Of a DNA stretch of 64,000 nt, positions 41,381 through 50,213 are shown piece after piece. Numbering within the stretch: the stretch's first letter is position 1; every line of letters starts with the position of its first letter. Under the pieces are notes generated by a model, which did not search any database, was not told the origin of the DNA, and saw only the letters and a program-made list of their open reading frames with translations. Source of the DNA: an uncultured Pelagibacteraceae bacterium (GTDB lineage Bacteria > Pseudomonadota > Alphaproteobacteria > Pelagibacterales > Pelagibacteraceae); contig CACMNK010000001.1 of NCBI GenBank assembly GCA_902615145.1, positions 62,001-126,000 on the forward strand, written 5' to 3'. The position numbers and the translations under genes are program-made.

Positions 41381-42754
41381 CTAGTTAAGATCAAATATCT
41401 TACCAGGATTCATAATGTTATTTTGATCAATACTTCTTTTTATAGATTTCATTAATGGAATGCAGTCACCATGTTCTTTCAATAGATAAGCTTTTTTGTG
41501 TAATCCAACTCCGTGTTCACCTGTTATTGTACCATTAAGTTCCAAAGTTTTTTCAATTAAAAGATCACTAAAGTCTCTTATTTTGTTATAGGTTCCCTCT
41601 TCTTTTGGATCATAAGGTAAAATTACATGAAAATTTCCATCACCTAAATGACCTACCATTGGAGCTCTCAAACCAAGCTTTTTTGTTTGCGCCTCAGCAA
41701 AATTTACACACTCAGTGATTTTGGAAATAGGTAAACAAACATCTGTAGAATAAACTCTCCCATTGTTGATTAATGCTTTAACAGAGTAATAAACATCCCA
41801 CCTAGCTTTCCAAAGTTTATTTCTTTCCTCTAAATCTTTTGCCCATTTAAAAGAACTTCCATTATTATCCTTTGAAATTTCCTTAACAATTTTTATATTC
41901 TCCTTATTTGATCCCTCTGTTCCGTGAAACTCAAAAAATAAAGTTGGGACTGCTTCAATATCTTTTAATTTTGAGTAATTAATACTAATTTCCATTTGAT
42001 CTTTATTAAGCATTTCAATCCTAGCAATAGGCACACCATATTGAATAACCTGTTGAGCAGTCTGAACTGCGCTTTCTAAAGTAGGAAAGTGACATACAGC
42101 TGACATAATACTCTCTGGTATTGGGGATAATCTCAATTGAATTTCTGTTATAATCCCCAAAGTTCCCTCTGAACCAATAAATAAATTTGTCAAATTGTAA
42201 CCTGCTGAGGTTTTTTTAGTTCTGCTACCTGTATTAATAATATCTCCATTAGGCAAAATTACAGTTAAACCAGTTATTACAGTTTTCATCGTGCCATATT
42301 TTACTGCCATGGTTCCCGAAGCTGAAGTCGACGCCATACCACCTATAGCTGCATTAGCTCCTGGATCGATTGGAAAGAAAACTCCGTCCTCCCTTAAATA
42401 ATCATTTAGCTGCTCTTTAGTTACACAAGCTTGAACTCTACAATCAAAATCCTCAACGTTGACACTCAAAATTTTATTCATTTTTTCAAGACTAATTGTG
42501 ATTCCCTTGTCATGACCCACAACGTTTCCTTCTAAAGAGGTTCCTGTCCCAAAAGGAACAACTGGGATTTTATGTTTGTTGCAAAGGCTTAATATCTTAG
42601 AAACTTCCTCATTAGTTTCAGGGAACACAACTGCCTTTGATAGAATAGGATCATACGTATCTTCACCCCTTGCATAGTTTGCTCTAGTCGATACTGATGT
42701 TGAAAACCTACCATTAAAAATCTTTTTTAACTCAGCTTGTACTTGATCGTTCAT
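41381..42754 (-). CDS. FAD-linked D-2-hydroxyacid (lactate/glycolate) oxidase, GlcD-like
   Basis: Flavoprotein of the VAO family, 457 residues. The FAD-binding domain contains VVPFGTGTSLEGNVVGHDKG near residue 70 and IGGMASTSASGTMAVKYGTM near 140; the C-terminal domain contains MVGHLGDGNFHVILPYDP and TGEHGVGLHKKAYLL, as in GlcD and D-lactate dehydrogenases. No glcE or glcF gene lies beside it, so a single-subunit D-lactate dehydrogenase-type enzyme is more likely than glycolate oxidase. It lies 37 bases after the aminotransferase gene. Confidence 0.88.
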   Translation of the reverse strand: MNDQVQAELKKIFNGRFSTSVSTRANYARGEDTYDPILSKAVVFPETNEEVSKILSLCNKHKIPVVPFGTGTSLEGNVVGHDKGITISLEKMNKILSVNVEDFDCRVQACVTKEQLNDYLREDGVFFPIDPGANAAIGGMASTSASGTMAVKYGTMKTVITGLTVILPNGDIINTGSRTKKTSAGYNLTNLFIGSEGTLGIITEIQLRLSPIPESIMSAVCHFPTLESAVQTAQQVIQYGVPIARIEMLNKDQMEISINYSKLKDIEAVPTLFFEFHGTEGSNKENIKIVKEISKDNNGSSFKWAKDLEERNKLWKARWDVYYSVKALINNGRVYSTDVCLPISKITECVNFAEAQTKKLGLRAPMVGHLGDGNFHVILPYDPKEEGTYNKIRDFSDLLIEKTLELNGTITGEHGVGLHKKAYLLKEHGDCIPLMKSIKRSIDQNNIMNPGKIFDLN

Positions 42755-42791
42755 TGATAAATATTAATAAAAATTTTAGCAAAAATACAGC

Positions 42792-43958
42792 TTATTTAGT
42801 CAGCATTTTCTTTATATTTTCAAGAGCTTGAGAAATATTATCCCTTGATGCTGCAAAACTAAATCTAACGTAATTTTGGCAAGTTTCACCAAAAGCCGAT
42901 CCAGGAACTATTGCAACTCCTGCTTCATGCATAGCCTTCCTTGCAAACTCTGCACCATTCATACCAGTACCGATTACCTTAGGAAATGCATAGAAAGCCC
43001 CACCAGGTAAACTACATTCTACACCTGGTAAATCATTTAAACCTTTATAAATTAAATCTCTTCTTTGAGTAAATTTTTCCATCATTGCATCAATTGAGTC
43101 GTCTGGTCCATCTAAAGCAGCAATACCAGCAAATTGAGCAGCAGCATTAACACATGAAACACTATTAATTAATAATTTATTAACATGTTCGACTAAATGT
43201 TCTGGCCAAAAGCTCCAACCAAGTCTCCATCCAGTCATGGAATAAGCTTTACTCCATCCTTCTAATACAATTAATCTTTCTCTTAACTCTGGATAATTAA
43301 AAAATGTTGGCATTTCTTTTCCATCAAAAATTTGTCTACTATAAATTTCATCGCTAAGTATTGTAACATGAGGGTGCTTCTTCAGACCGTCAGCTAAAAC
43401 ATCTACGTCTTTTTTTTCAACAAAGCTTCCTGTCGGATTATTTGGATTTATTAGAATTAACAGTCGAGTTTTGTCTGTTATCATAGATAATATTTTATCT
43501 GGATCAAATTTTAAATCTTTATTTTCTGTTAAGTCATATGGAACAGAAGTTGAACCAGTATAGTTTATCATTGACTCATAAATTGGAAAAGCAGGTGTAG
43601 GATGTATAATCTCTGCTCCTGGTTCACCAAAACATTGGATGGCATAACTCATAGTAGGTTTTCCACCAGGCATAATTAGAATTCTTTCAAAATTAATATC
43701 TACATTGTAACGTTTTTTAATCCACCTTGTAACAGCTTGACGACATTCTGGGATACCATTTGACATAACATATCCATGATGTCCATCATCTAGTGCTTTT
43801 TTAGCAGCCTCAACAACATGTTTAGGAGTTTTAAAATCTGGCTGTCCTAATCCCAAATGAATCATTGACTTTCCTTGTGCCTCTAATTTTTTTGCTTCTG
43901 CAAGAACAGTAAATGCAGACTCTGTGCCTAATCTATCTAAACTTTTTGCTAACTTCAT
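42792..43958 (-). CDS. Class I/II PLP-dependent aminotransferase
   Basis: Fold-type I aminotransferase with 388 residues. Motifs: HLGLGQPDFKTPKHVVEAA near residue 35, NPNNPTGSFVEKKDVDVLA near 175, the cofactor Asp/Tyr in ILSDEIYSRQIF, the PLP lysine in EGWSKAYSMTGWRLGW near 235, and the carboxylate-binding Arg in YVRFSFAAS. The amino donor and acceptor are unknown. It lies 10 bases after the first hydroxyacid dehydrogenase gene, so it may aminate the 2-oxo acid those enzymes produce. Confidence 0.9.
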   Translation of the reverse strand: MKLAKSLDRLGTESAFTVLAEAKKLEAQGKSMIHLGLGQPDFKTPKHVVEAAKKALDDGHHGYVMSNGIPECRQAVTRWIKKRYNVDINFERILIMPGGKPTMSYAIQCFGEPGAEIIHPTPAFPIYESMINYTGSTSVPYDLTENKDLKFDPDKILSMITDKTRLLILINPNNPTGSFVEKKDVDVLADGLKKHPHVTILSDEIYSRQIFDGKEMPTFFNYPELRERLIVLEGWSKAYSMTGWRLGWSFWPEHLVEHVNKLLINSVSCVNAAAQFAGIAALDGPDDSIDAMMEKFTQRRDLIYKGLNDLPGVECSLPGGAFYAFPKVIGTGMNGAEFARKAMHEAGVAIVPGSAFGETCQNYVRFSFAASRDNISQALENIKKMLTK

Positions 43959-43968
43959 AATTACCCCT

Positions 43969-45120
43969 CTATTTTCTATAGATTAATTTTGAACTATTCA
44001 ACTCTTTTAAACTTTTGCAACCCATTAAAACCATATTTCTATAAATCTCATCGTGCATATTTTTAAGTAAATGTTCAACACCTTGCTGACCCCCTGCGGC
44101 CAAAGAGAACAAAAACATTTTACCAAAACTGCATGCTTTTGCGCCAGCTGCTAATGCTTTTAAAACATGCGTGCCTCTTCTAATACCTCCATCTAGAATA
44201 ATCTCAAGTTTATCGCCAACTGCATCTGAAATTGCTTTCACTTGATCAAAAGGTGATCTAGAGCCATCTAGCTGTCGACCTCCATGATTTGAGATCATAA
44301 TAGCAGTACAACCAATATCAACAGCCTTTTTTGCGTCCTCAACTGACATAACTCCTTTTAGAGCAAATGGTCCATTCCATTTTTTTGCACAATATTCTGC
44401 ATCTTTCCATCCCATCAGTGGATCATACTGCTCATTAATATACTCAATAACTGATTTTGCAATGTTCGTTCCTTTGTCTGTTTTTTTTTTAACATTTGAG
44501 AGTTCAAATTTTTTTCCAGTTAAATAATTAAAAACCCAATTAGGTCTCATTGCAAAACTCATTAAGCTTTTTAATGTAAGTTTTGGAGGTGTTGTAAATC
44601 CTGTTCTATGATCTTTTTCTCTGTTTCCAGCTACCAATGTATCTACAGTCAAACACATTGCATCAAATCCTGATCTTCTTGACCTATCAATCAAATCATC
44701 TGTGATTGATTTATCTTTATGAACATAAAGTTGAAATAATTTTGGACCACCAGAAATATTGGCTATCTCCTCAATAGAATTATTACTCATCGAAGACATA
44801 CTATAAAAAGTTCCAAATTTTTCTGCTGCTCTTGCTGATGCTTTGTCACCATCAACGTGATAAAGTCTTTGCATTGCGGCTGGAGAAAGAAAAATTGGCA
44901 TATCTATTTTTCTTCCAAATAAAGTTGTTGTTAAGTCAGGTTTACCAACATTTGCTAACACATTCGGAACTAAATCACATTCATTAAATGATTCTGTGTT
45001 TCTTCTTAAAGTAGCTTCATCATCTGAGCCACCGTCTATGTAATGAAAAATTGGTGATGGTAATTTTTTTTTTGCTAAATTTCTAAAATCTTTAAAATTA
45101 TAGCAATTTTTTAAACTCAC
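43969..45120 (-). CDS. FMN-dependent L-2-hydroxyacid dehydrogenase (LldD-like), copy A
   Basis: TIM-barrel flavoenzyme, 383 residues, oxidising an L-2-hydroxy acid such as L-lactate to the 2-oxo acid. Signatures: SPIFHYIDGGSDDE with the conserved Tyr, LSPAAMQRLYHVDG, FQLYVHKDKS, LTVDTLVAGNREKDHRTGF, and the catalytic-His loop ISNHGGRQLDGSRSPFDQ. The start is GTG (forward cac at 45118-45120), overlapping the TAG stop of copy B by one base. It is a clear tandem paralogue of the gene directly upstream. Substrate range is not resolvable. Confidence 0.92.
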   Translation of the reverse strand: MSLKNCYNFKDFRNLAKKKLPSPIFHYIDGGSDDEATLRRNTESFNECDLVPNVLANVGKPDLTTTLFGRKIDMPIFLSPAAMQRLYHVDGDKASARAAEKFGTFYSMSSMSNNSIEEIANISGGPKLFQLYVHKDKSITDDLIDRSRRSGFDAMCLTVDTLVAGNREKDHRTGFTTPPKLTLKSLMSFAMRPNWVFNYLTGKKFELSNVKKKTDKGTNIAKSVIEYINEQYDPLMGWKDAEYCAKKWNGPFALKGVMSVEDAKKAVDIGCTAIMISNHGGRQLDGSRSPFDQVKAISDAVGDKLEIILDGGIRRGTHVLKALAAGAKACSFGKMFLFSLAAGGQQGVEHLLKNMHDEIYRNMVLMGCKSLKELNSSKLIYRK

Positions 45121-46277
45121 TATGTTCTGAATCTTAAATTATTTCGACTTAAATCACTTATTTTTGTACAGCCCATAAGTTTCATATCACGCACTAGTTC
45201 AGCTTTATATTTTTCTAAAGCTCTTTCTACACCTGCTTGACCTCCAGCTGCTAAAGCATAGAGATATAATCTTCCTCCTGAACAAGCCTTGGCACCTAAT
45301 GATAATGCTTTAAGCATATGTGTACCTCTATGAATCCCACCTTCACAAATTACGTCTAATTTATCACCAACTGCATCAACAATTTCTGCAAGTTGATCAA
45401 AAGGCGCTCTAGATCCATCTAACTGTCTTCCACCATGGTTTGATACCATTATACCTGTACATCCTATGTCTGCTGCTCTTTTTGCATCTTCTACACTCAT
45501 AACTCCTTTAAGAGCGAAATGACCTCCCCATTTAGAACAAAGATTTTCAGCGTCTTTCCAATTCATAGATTGATCCAACATAGTTGAAAAATAATTTCCA
45601 ATAGATGAGTTAACATCAGTACCTTCTTTAACGAAATCTTGTAAATGAGGTAATTCAAACTTACCTTTTGTAAGATAATTAATTCCCCACATCGGTTTAG
45701 TAGCAAAACTAAATAAACTTGCTAAAGTTAACTTTGGTGGAGAGGTAAATCCTGTTCTTAAGTCTCTCTCTCTATTTCCTCCAGTAATAGTATCAACTGT
45801 TAAAGCCATAACATCAAATTTTGCAGCTTTTGCTCTTTCCAAGCAAGAGTCGTTTAAACCTCTGTCTTTATGAAAATAAAATTGAAACATTTTAGGTGTA
45901 TCAATCATTGAGGAAATTTCCTCAACACTGACAGTAGCTAAAGCAGAGACACCAAACATTGTATTGAATTTTTTGGCAGCTTTCCCAACTGCTCTTTCAC
46001 CGTCATAATGAAAAAGTCTTTGTAGTGCTGTTGGTGACAGATAAAATGGTAAATCTAATTTTTTACCAAAAATAGTCGTAGATAAATCAACATCCTCAAC
46101 ACCTCTTAAAACATTGGGTACCAAGTCAACATCATCAAAAGCACTAGTATTTCTGGCGTATGTAATCTCATCATCGGCTGCTCCGTCAATGTAATGAAAA
46201 ATAGGTGATGGTAGCTTAAGCTTAGCAAGTTTTCTAAAATCAGCAAAATTGTGGCAGTCTTTTAATCTTAATATCAT
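45120..46277 (-). CDS. FMN-dependent L-2-hydroxyacid dehydrogenase (LldD-like), copy B
   Basis: Same family as copy A, 385 residues from the ATG at 46277 (MILRLKDCHNFADF). A longer frame starting at 46343 would run through the end of the upstream outer-membrane protein gene and adds a non-conserved stretch, so I reject that start. Matching signatures are SPIFHYIDGAADDE, LSPTALQRLFHYDGE, LTVDTITGGNRERDLRTGF and VSNHGGRQLDGSRAPFDQ. Both copies keep the catalytic histidine, so both are likely active; differences around the ligand pocket (QLYVHKDK in A, QFYFHKDR in B) may mean different substrates. Confidence 0.92.
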   Translation of the reverse strand: MILRLKDCHNFADFRKLAKLKLPSPIFHYIDGAADDEITYARNTSAFDDVDLVPNVLRGVEDVDLSTTIFGKKLDLPFYLSPTALQRLFHYDGERAVGKAAKKFNTMFGVSALATVSVEEISSMIDTPKMFQFYFHKDRGLNDSCLERAKAAKFDVMALTVDTITGGNRERDLRTGFTSPPKLTLASLFSFATKPMWGINYLTKGKFELPHLQDFVKEGTDVNSSIGNYFSTMLDQSMNWKDAENLCSKWGGHFALKGVMSVEDAKRAADIGCTGIMVSNHGGRQLDGSRAPFDQLAEIVDAVGDKLDVICEGGIHRGTHMLKALSLGAKACSGGRLYLYALAAGGQAGVERALEKYKAELVRDMKLMGCTKISDLSRNNLRFRT

Positions 46278-46287
46278 AAATGTTTTT

Positions 46288-46803
46288 TTAAAAGGTTTTA
46301 AAAAAATTAAACATATAACTATTTGCCCCAGGATTCTTATCACCTAAGCTAGCATTGGATAAATGGTTGTATGAAAAGCCTAATTGGCTATTTTTTAAAA
46401 AATTTAATGAAATTTGAACCTCACTTTTGAATTCCAGTAAGTGTCCAAGATCTTTCCCATCTCCCTGATTATAAAGACCTGGAGTAAAACTAGGTGTAAT
46501 ATTTAATGCTCCCAAAGAATATTGTGCTTGTATGCCGGTATATAAATAAGCCGCACTATCAGCGGTAAACATAAAACCTGTTATAGGAGAAAGATTACCA
46601 AGAAAAGTATCTCTATTTAAATCAGTATTTTGGTGTTGGAAACCAATTAAAGTTGATCTCTTTCCATTATCACTAAAATCAAACATACCCGAATAAATAT
46701 TAAACTTTGTATTATCGTCATTAACTTTAATATCTTCAGCAAAAATTGAGGAAGAAATTAAAAAAGACAATATAACCAAGTAACAAATTCTTAGATGTTT
46801 CAT
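46288..46803 (-). CDS. PagL-like outer-membrane lipid A deacylase family protein
   Basis: The 171-residue protein has a signal peptide (CYLVILSFLISSSIFA) and alternating hydrophobic beta-strands ending in the aromatic MFNFFKTF, typical of a small outer-membrane barrel. The C-terminal YNHLSNASLGDKNPGANSY matches the acyloxyacyl hydrolase/PagL signature with the His-x-Ser pair. The position of the catalytic Glu (14 residues after the His in Pseudomonas PagL, by recall) is Asn here. So it may be inactive, or use another acid. It overlaps the end of ccmH by 4 bases. Confidence 0.75.
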   Translation of the reverse strand: MKHLRICYLVILSFLISSSIFAEDIKVNDDNTKFNIYSGMFDFSDNGKRSTLIGFQHQNTDLNRDTFLGNLSPITGFMFTADSAAYLYTGIQAQYSLGALNITPSFTPGLYNQGDGKDLGHLLEFKSEVQISLNFLKNSQLGFSYNHLSNASLGDKNPGANSYMFNFFKTF

Positions 46804-47171
46804 AATTTTTTTTTTTTTAATATAACTTTTCTAAGTATTATTGCACCACCAAATACAAACATCAATATCGGCAATAACCAAAGAAAATAGGTGTTTTTAT
46901 TGAATCCTGGATCATACAAAATCCAATCTCCATATTTATTTTTCAAATAATCGTATATCTGTTTTTCATTTAAACCATCATCTAATTTTTTTTCTACCAA
47001 AATTTTTAAGCTATTAGCAAATTCAGAATCTGAGTCATATACTGATTGTCCTTGACAAATTAAACATCTTAAATTTTTTGTAATTTCGGTTCCTAAATTT
47101 TTAGCTTTTAAATCAGAGGAATAAAAATTAATCAAAAAAATAACTGTAATTAAAAGCTTTAAAATATTCAT
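46800..47171 (-). CDS. ccmH: Cytochrome c maturation protein CcmH (CcmL-like)
   Basis: Thioredoxin-like reductant of apocytochrome c in system I. The 123-residue protein has a signal peptide, the conserved NLRCLICQGQSVYDSDSEFA motif with the redox pair of cysteines, KYGDWILYDPGFN, and a C-terminal membrane helix (TYFLWLLPILMFVFGGAII). It is the short form without the TPR domain (CcmI). ATG and the stop of ccmG overlap (ATGA). Confidence 0.95.
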   Translation of the reverse strand: MNILKLLITVIFLINFYSSDLKAKNLGTEITKNLRCLICQGQSVYDSDSEFANSLKILVEKKLDDGLNEKQIYDYLKNKYGDWILYDPGFNKNTYFLWLLPILMFVFGGAIILRKVILKKKKL

Positions 47172-47686
47172 TGGGTCAATTCTTTTATCTCAGAAAATAA
47201 TTTTTCATTCAAAGGACCAATTATTTTTTTTATTATTTGATTATTTTTGATTAAAAAGCTCTCAGGTACTCCGTATGCACCCCATTCAATTGCTATCGTA
47301 CCATCATTATCAGAAAAAATTAAATCGTATGGATTATCTAACTTTATCAAAAAATTTTTAGCATTAACAAAATTATCTTTGTAATTTTGTCCAATAATTT
47401 TAATATTTTCTTTTTTACTTAAATCCATTAAATACTTATGTTCCTCTTTACAAGGAATACACCACGAAGCCCAAATATTTAATAAATAGAATTCACTCCC
47501 TATAAAAATTTGATCTGAATTTATCATGTCTTTTGAAAAAAATTCTTTTGCTTCAAACCTTGGAATTTTAATTTCTGATTTAATTTCAGGAGTATAAATA
47601 TTAGAATTTTGTAAACCCTTATAAAAAACATAAAAAGTTATTGAGAATGTAATGATTAAAAATATTGGAAAAATTTTAGTTCTCAT
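47168..47686 (-). CDS. ccmG: Cytochrome c maturation thiol-disulfide protein CcmG/DsbE
   Basis: Membrane-anchored periplasmic thioredoxin that keeps the apocytochrome CXXCH cysteines reduced. It has 172 residues: an N-terminal anchor (about residues 5-23), the active site NIWASWCIPCKEEHKYLM and the family's GAYGVPESFLI with cis-Pro. The C-terminal part carries the thioredoxin fold. It overlaps the end of ccmF by 11 bases and the start of ccmH by 4. Confidence 0.95.
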   Translation of the reverse strand: MRTKIFPIFLIITFSITFYVFYKGLQNSNIYTPEIKSEIKIPRFEAKEFFSKDMINSDQIFIGSEFYLLNIWASWCIPCKEEHKYLMDLSKKENIKIIGQNYKDNFVNAKNFLIKLDNPYDLIFSDNDGTIAIEWGAYGVPESFLIKNNQIIKKIIGPLNEKLFSEIKELTQ

Positions 47687-49553
47687 ACTTTTTTCTGATA
47701 AAACTTAAACTACCACTGAAACACAATAGAATTGTAGAAATCCAAATCCAAATCATAAATGGTTTTACTTGATAACGAATATTAAAATAATCTTGATTTT
47801 GAACATAATTCATTGTCATAAATTTATCAGTGAACATGTTTGTTTTGATATCTGCTTCACTAGTAACAATATTTGGTTGATTATATATTCTTAATTCAGG
47901 TTGCATCACTTCAATTGATCCATTTTGATCCTCTACAGTAAACTTTCCCCGAATGGCTTTAAAATTTTGTTTATTTTCTTGCTCAATGCTTTCAAAATTA
48001 ATCTTCAAATTTTGATCTTGGTAAGTTTCATTAATTTTTAAATTTGTAATAATTTCAGACGAGAAAATATTATTAAATAAAATACTTAGTATTAAAATGC
48101 TAAAACTAAAATGCGCTATTATTTGTGATAGGTTTCTATATTTTGCATGAAAAAAATCTCTAAGAGTAATAAAAAATAAATAAAAAGCTGCTGTGATTAA
48201 AACTGTATTATAAAGGAAATCAATATCTAAATTTCTTATTATCAACATGGATAAAATTAAAGAAACAATAAAAAATAAAATTAAATAAATTTTGTCTTCG
48301 ACATCTGATTTAATCCACTTTAGTTTAGGCCCTATTGCCATCGCCAACATAAAAGGAATTAAAAAAGGTAATATTAATTTGTTAAAAAATGGTGGACCTA
48401 CAGATATTTTTTGAGATGAAATTACTTCTAAAAATATCGGATAAATTGTACCGATTAAAACAACAGATAAAAAATACATCATGAACCAATTATTTACTAA
48501 TATTGATGTTTCCTTGCTTAATAAATAGAAAGTTTTAGTGTTATTGTTTTCGCTTTTATGAAAAATTAAAAAAATAAAAAAAGATAAGAATATCAAAATA
48601 AATAAAAATATTAGAATATACAAACCTCTTTCTGGATCATTGGCAAATGTGTGGACAGAATTTAAAATACCCGACCGAACCAGAAAAGTACCACACATAC
48701 TTAAGGTAAAAGTTGCAATTGATAAAACAACAACCCACGAGGTAAGAATTAGTTTCTTTTCTAAAACTAGTACGCAATGTAATAAAGTTGTTAGTGCAAA
48801 CCACGGCATTAAAGATACATTTTCAACCGGATCCCAAAACCAAAAACCTCCCCAACCTAACTCATAATAAGCCCAAATAGATCCAAGTAAAATTCCTAAA
48901 GTTAAGAAAATCCAAGAGACTAAAACCCATTTTTTTATATGTGACGCCCACATTTTTGTAATATTATTTGAACAAACTGCTGCAAGTGCCGAGGAAAAAA
49001 TTATAGAGGTTCCAACGTACCCTAAATATAAAATTGGTGGGTGAATTGCTAATGCAGGGTCTTGCAATATAGGATTTAAACCTAATCCCTCTTTTGGGAC
49101 CGGAAAAATATGATTAAAAGGATTAGAGGTCTGTATCAGAAAAATAAAAAAACCTACTATAATTATTTGCTGAAATAATAAAGTTAAAATTCTATATTGG
49201 TTTGGTTGATTTTTGGATTTCAACAAAAAAACAAATATAAATAATGTTAAAACTAACAACCATAGTAATAGACTTCCTTCATGATTGCCCCAAGTACCAG
49301 AGATTTTATAAAAAAGAGGCTTAGTCGTGTGGGAGTGATTAAAAACTGTCTCATTACTAAAATCAGAGTTTACAAAAGATAAAATTAAACCTGAGAAACT
49401 TATTATCACGAATAAAAGTTGTAAGAAGACTAATGATATTACTTTAATATCAAGATTTCGAGTGTCATTAAAATTTTTAATTGAAAAGAATATAACTAGA
49501 ATTGAAATACCAACACCAAAAATTAAAGAATAATATCCAATTAAGCTTGACAT
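47676..49553 (-). CDS. ccmF: Cytochrome c heme lyase subunit CcmF
   Basis: Large membrane protein that attaches heme from CcmE to apocytochrome c. It has 625 residues with about a dozen or more hydrophobic segments. The WWD domain appears as GWGGFWFWDPVENVSLMPWF; flanking conserved histidine regions are HPPILYLGYVGTS and TTLLHCVLVLEKK. Shorter than many CcmF (about 650) but complete. It lies 1 base after ccmE. Confidence 0.96.
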   Translation of the reverse strand: MSSLIGYYSLIFGVGISILVIFFSIKNFNDTRNLDIKVISLVFLQLLFVIISFSGLILSFVNSDFSNETVFNHSHTTKPLFYKISGTWGNHEGSLLLWLLVLTLFIFVFLLKSKNQPNQYRILTLLFQQIIIVGFFIFLIQTSNPFNHIFPVPKEGLGLNPILQDPALAIHPPILYLGYVGTSIIFSSALAAVCSNNITKMWASHIKKWVLVSWIFLTLGILLGSIWAYYELGWGGFWFWDPVENVSLMPWFALTTLLHCVLVLEKKLILTSWVVVLSIATFTLSMCGTFLVRSGILNSVHTFANDPERGLYILIFLFILIFLSFFIFLIFHKSENNNTKTFYLLSKETSILVNNWFMMYFLSVVLIGTIYPIFLEVISSQKISVGPPFFNKLILPFLIPFMLAMAIGPKLKWIKSDVEDKIYLILFFIVSLILSMLIIRNLDIDFLYNTVLITAAFYLFFITLRDFFHAKYRNLSQIIAHFSFSILILSILFNNIFSSEIITNLKINETYQDQNLKINFESIEQENKQNFKAIRGKFTVEDQNGSIEVMQPELRIYNQPNIVTSEADIKTNMFTDKFMTMNYVQNQDYFNIRYQVKPFMIWIWISTILLCFSGSLSFIRKKYEN

Positions 49554-49554
49554 T

Positions 49555-49974
49555 TTATTTCTCCTCTAAAGCAGCCTTAACTTCGGGGGGCATATAATTT
49601 TCGTCATGTTTAGCTAAAATTTTAGTTGCCGAAAAAAAATTTTCATCTTTTAAAAATCCTTCTGCAACAACACCTTTACCTTCTTCAAAAAGATTAGGTA
49701 TTAGTCCTGAATAAACAACATTAATTTCACTTTTAAAGTCTGTGATAACAAAACTTAATTCTTTATTTACAATAGAAATCGAGTCAGTTTTTACCATTCC
49801 TCCAATTCTAATCTTTTTCTGCTGCTTTTCAGATAAAACTTTTACCTCAGACGGAGATTTAAAATAAATAACATTTTCTTCCAAAGATTTTAGAATAAGA
49901 AATACTGTCAAACTTAATGTAACAATAATTAAGAAAACGAAAAAAAATCTTAGTTTAACTTTACGACCATACAT
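49555..49974 (-). CDS. ccmE: Heme chaperone CcmE
   Basis: Periplasmic carrier that binds heme covalently through a histidine. The 139-residue protein has an N-terminal membrane anchor ([19 protein letters not shown]) and an OB-fold domain with [11 protein letters not shown] and [19 protein letters not shown]. The heme-binding His and following Tyr lie in [12 protein letters not shown]. It is followed by ccmF after 1 base and preceded by ccmD. Confidence 0.96.
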   Translation of the reverse strand: MYGRKVKLRFFFVFLIIVTLSLTVFLILKSLEENVIYFKSPSEVKVLSEKQQKKIRIGGMVKTDSISIVNKELSFVITDFKSEINVVYSGLIPNLFEEGKGVVAEGFLKDENFFSATKILAKHDENYMPPEVKAALEEK

Positions 49975-49985
49975 GGCTTAAAAAG

Positions 49986-50213
49986 TTAAATTGTTGAAGT
50001 GTTGGACAAAATCTCTCTATTAATTCTTTGTAGTTTAGCAGAGGCAGCTCTCTCAGCGTTTAGGTTCCCAAATTTAGCTATAAACTTATTTTTTTCTTTT
50101 ACATACTGATTCTTAGTAACGACATATAAAGAAATAAAACTTAAAAAAGTAAAAGCAAATGAACTCCAAACATAAATTCCATATCCACTCATATAAAATA
50201 ATTCAGTAATCAT
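49986..50213 (-). CDS. ccmD: Heme exporter accessory protein CcmD
   Basis: Small subunit that helps release holo-CcmE from the CcmABC complex. The 75-residue frame has the expected N-terminal MSGYGIYVWSSFAFTFLSF membrane segment and a charged C-terminal helix (KEKNKFIAKFGNLNAERA). Similarity is weak in this family, so the call leans on the G-x-Y-V-W-S/A pattern and on its place between ccmC (ATGA overlap) and ccmE. Confidence 0.88.
   Translation of the reverse strand: MITELFYMSGYGIYVWSSFAFTFLSFISLYVVTKNQYVKEKNKFIAKFGNLNAERAASAKLQRINREILSNTSTI

Noticed and set aside
46278-46343. Longer N terminus for the second FMN hydroxyacid dehydrogenase
   Set aside because: The extra 22 residues are read from the end of the PagL-like gene in another frame and are not like family N termini; the ATG at 46277 fits the paralogue.
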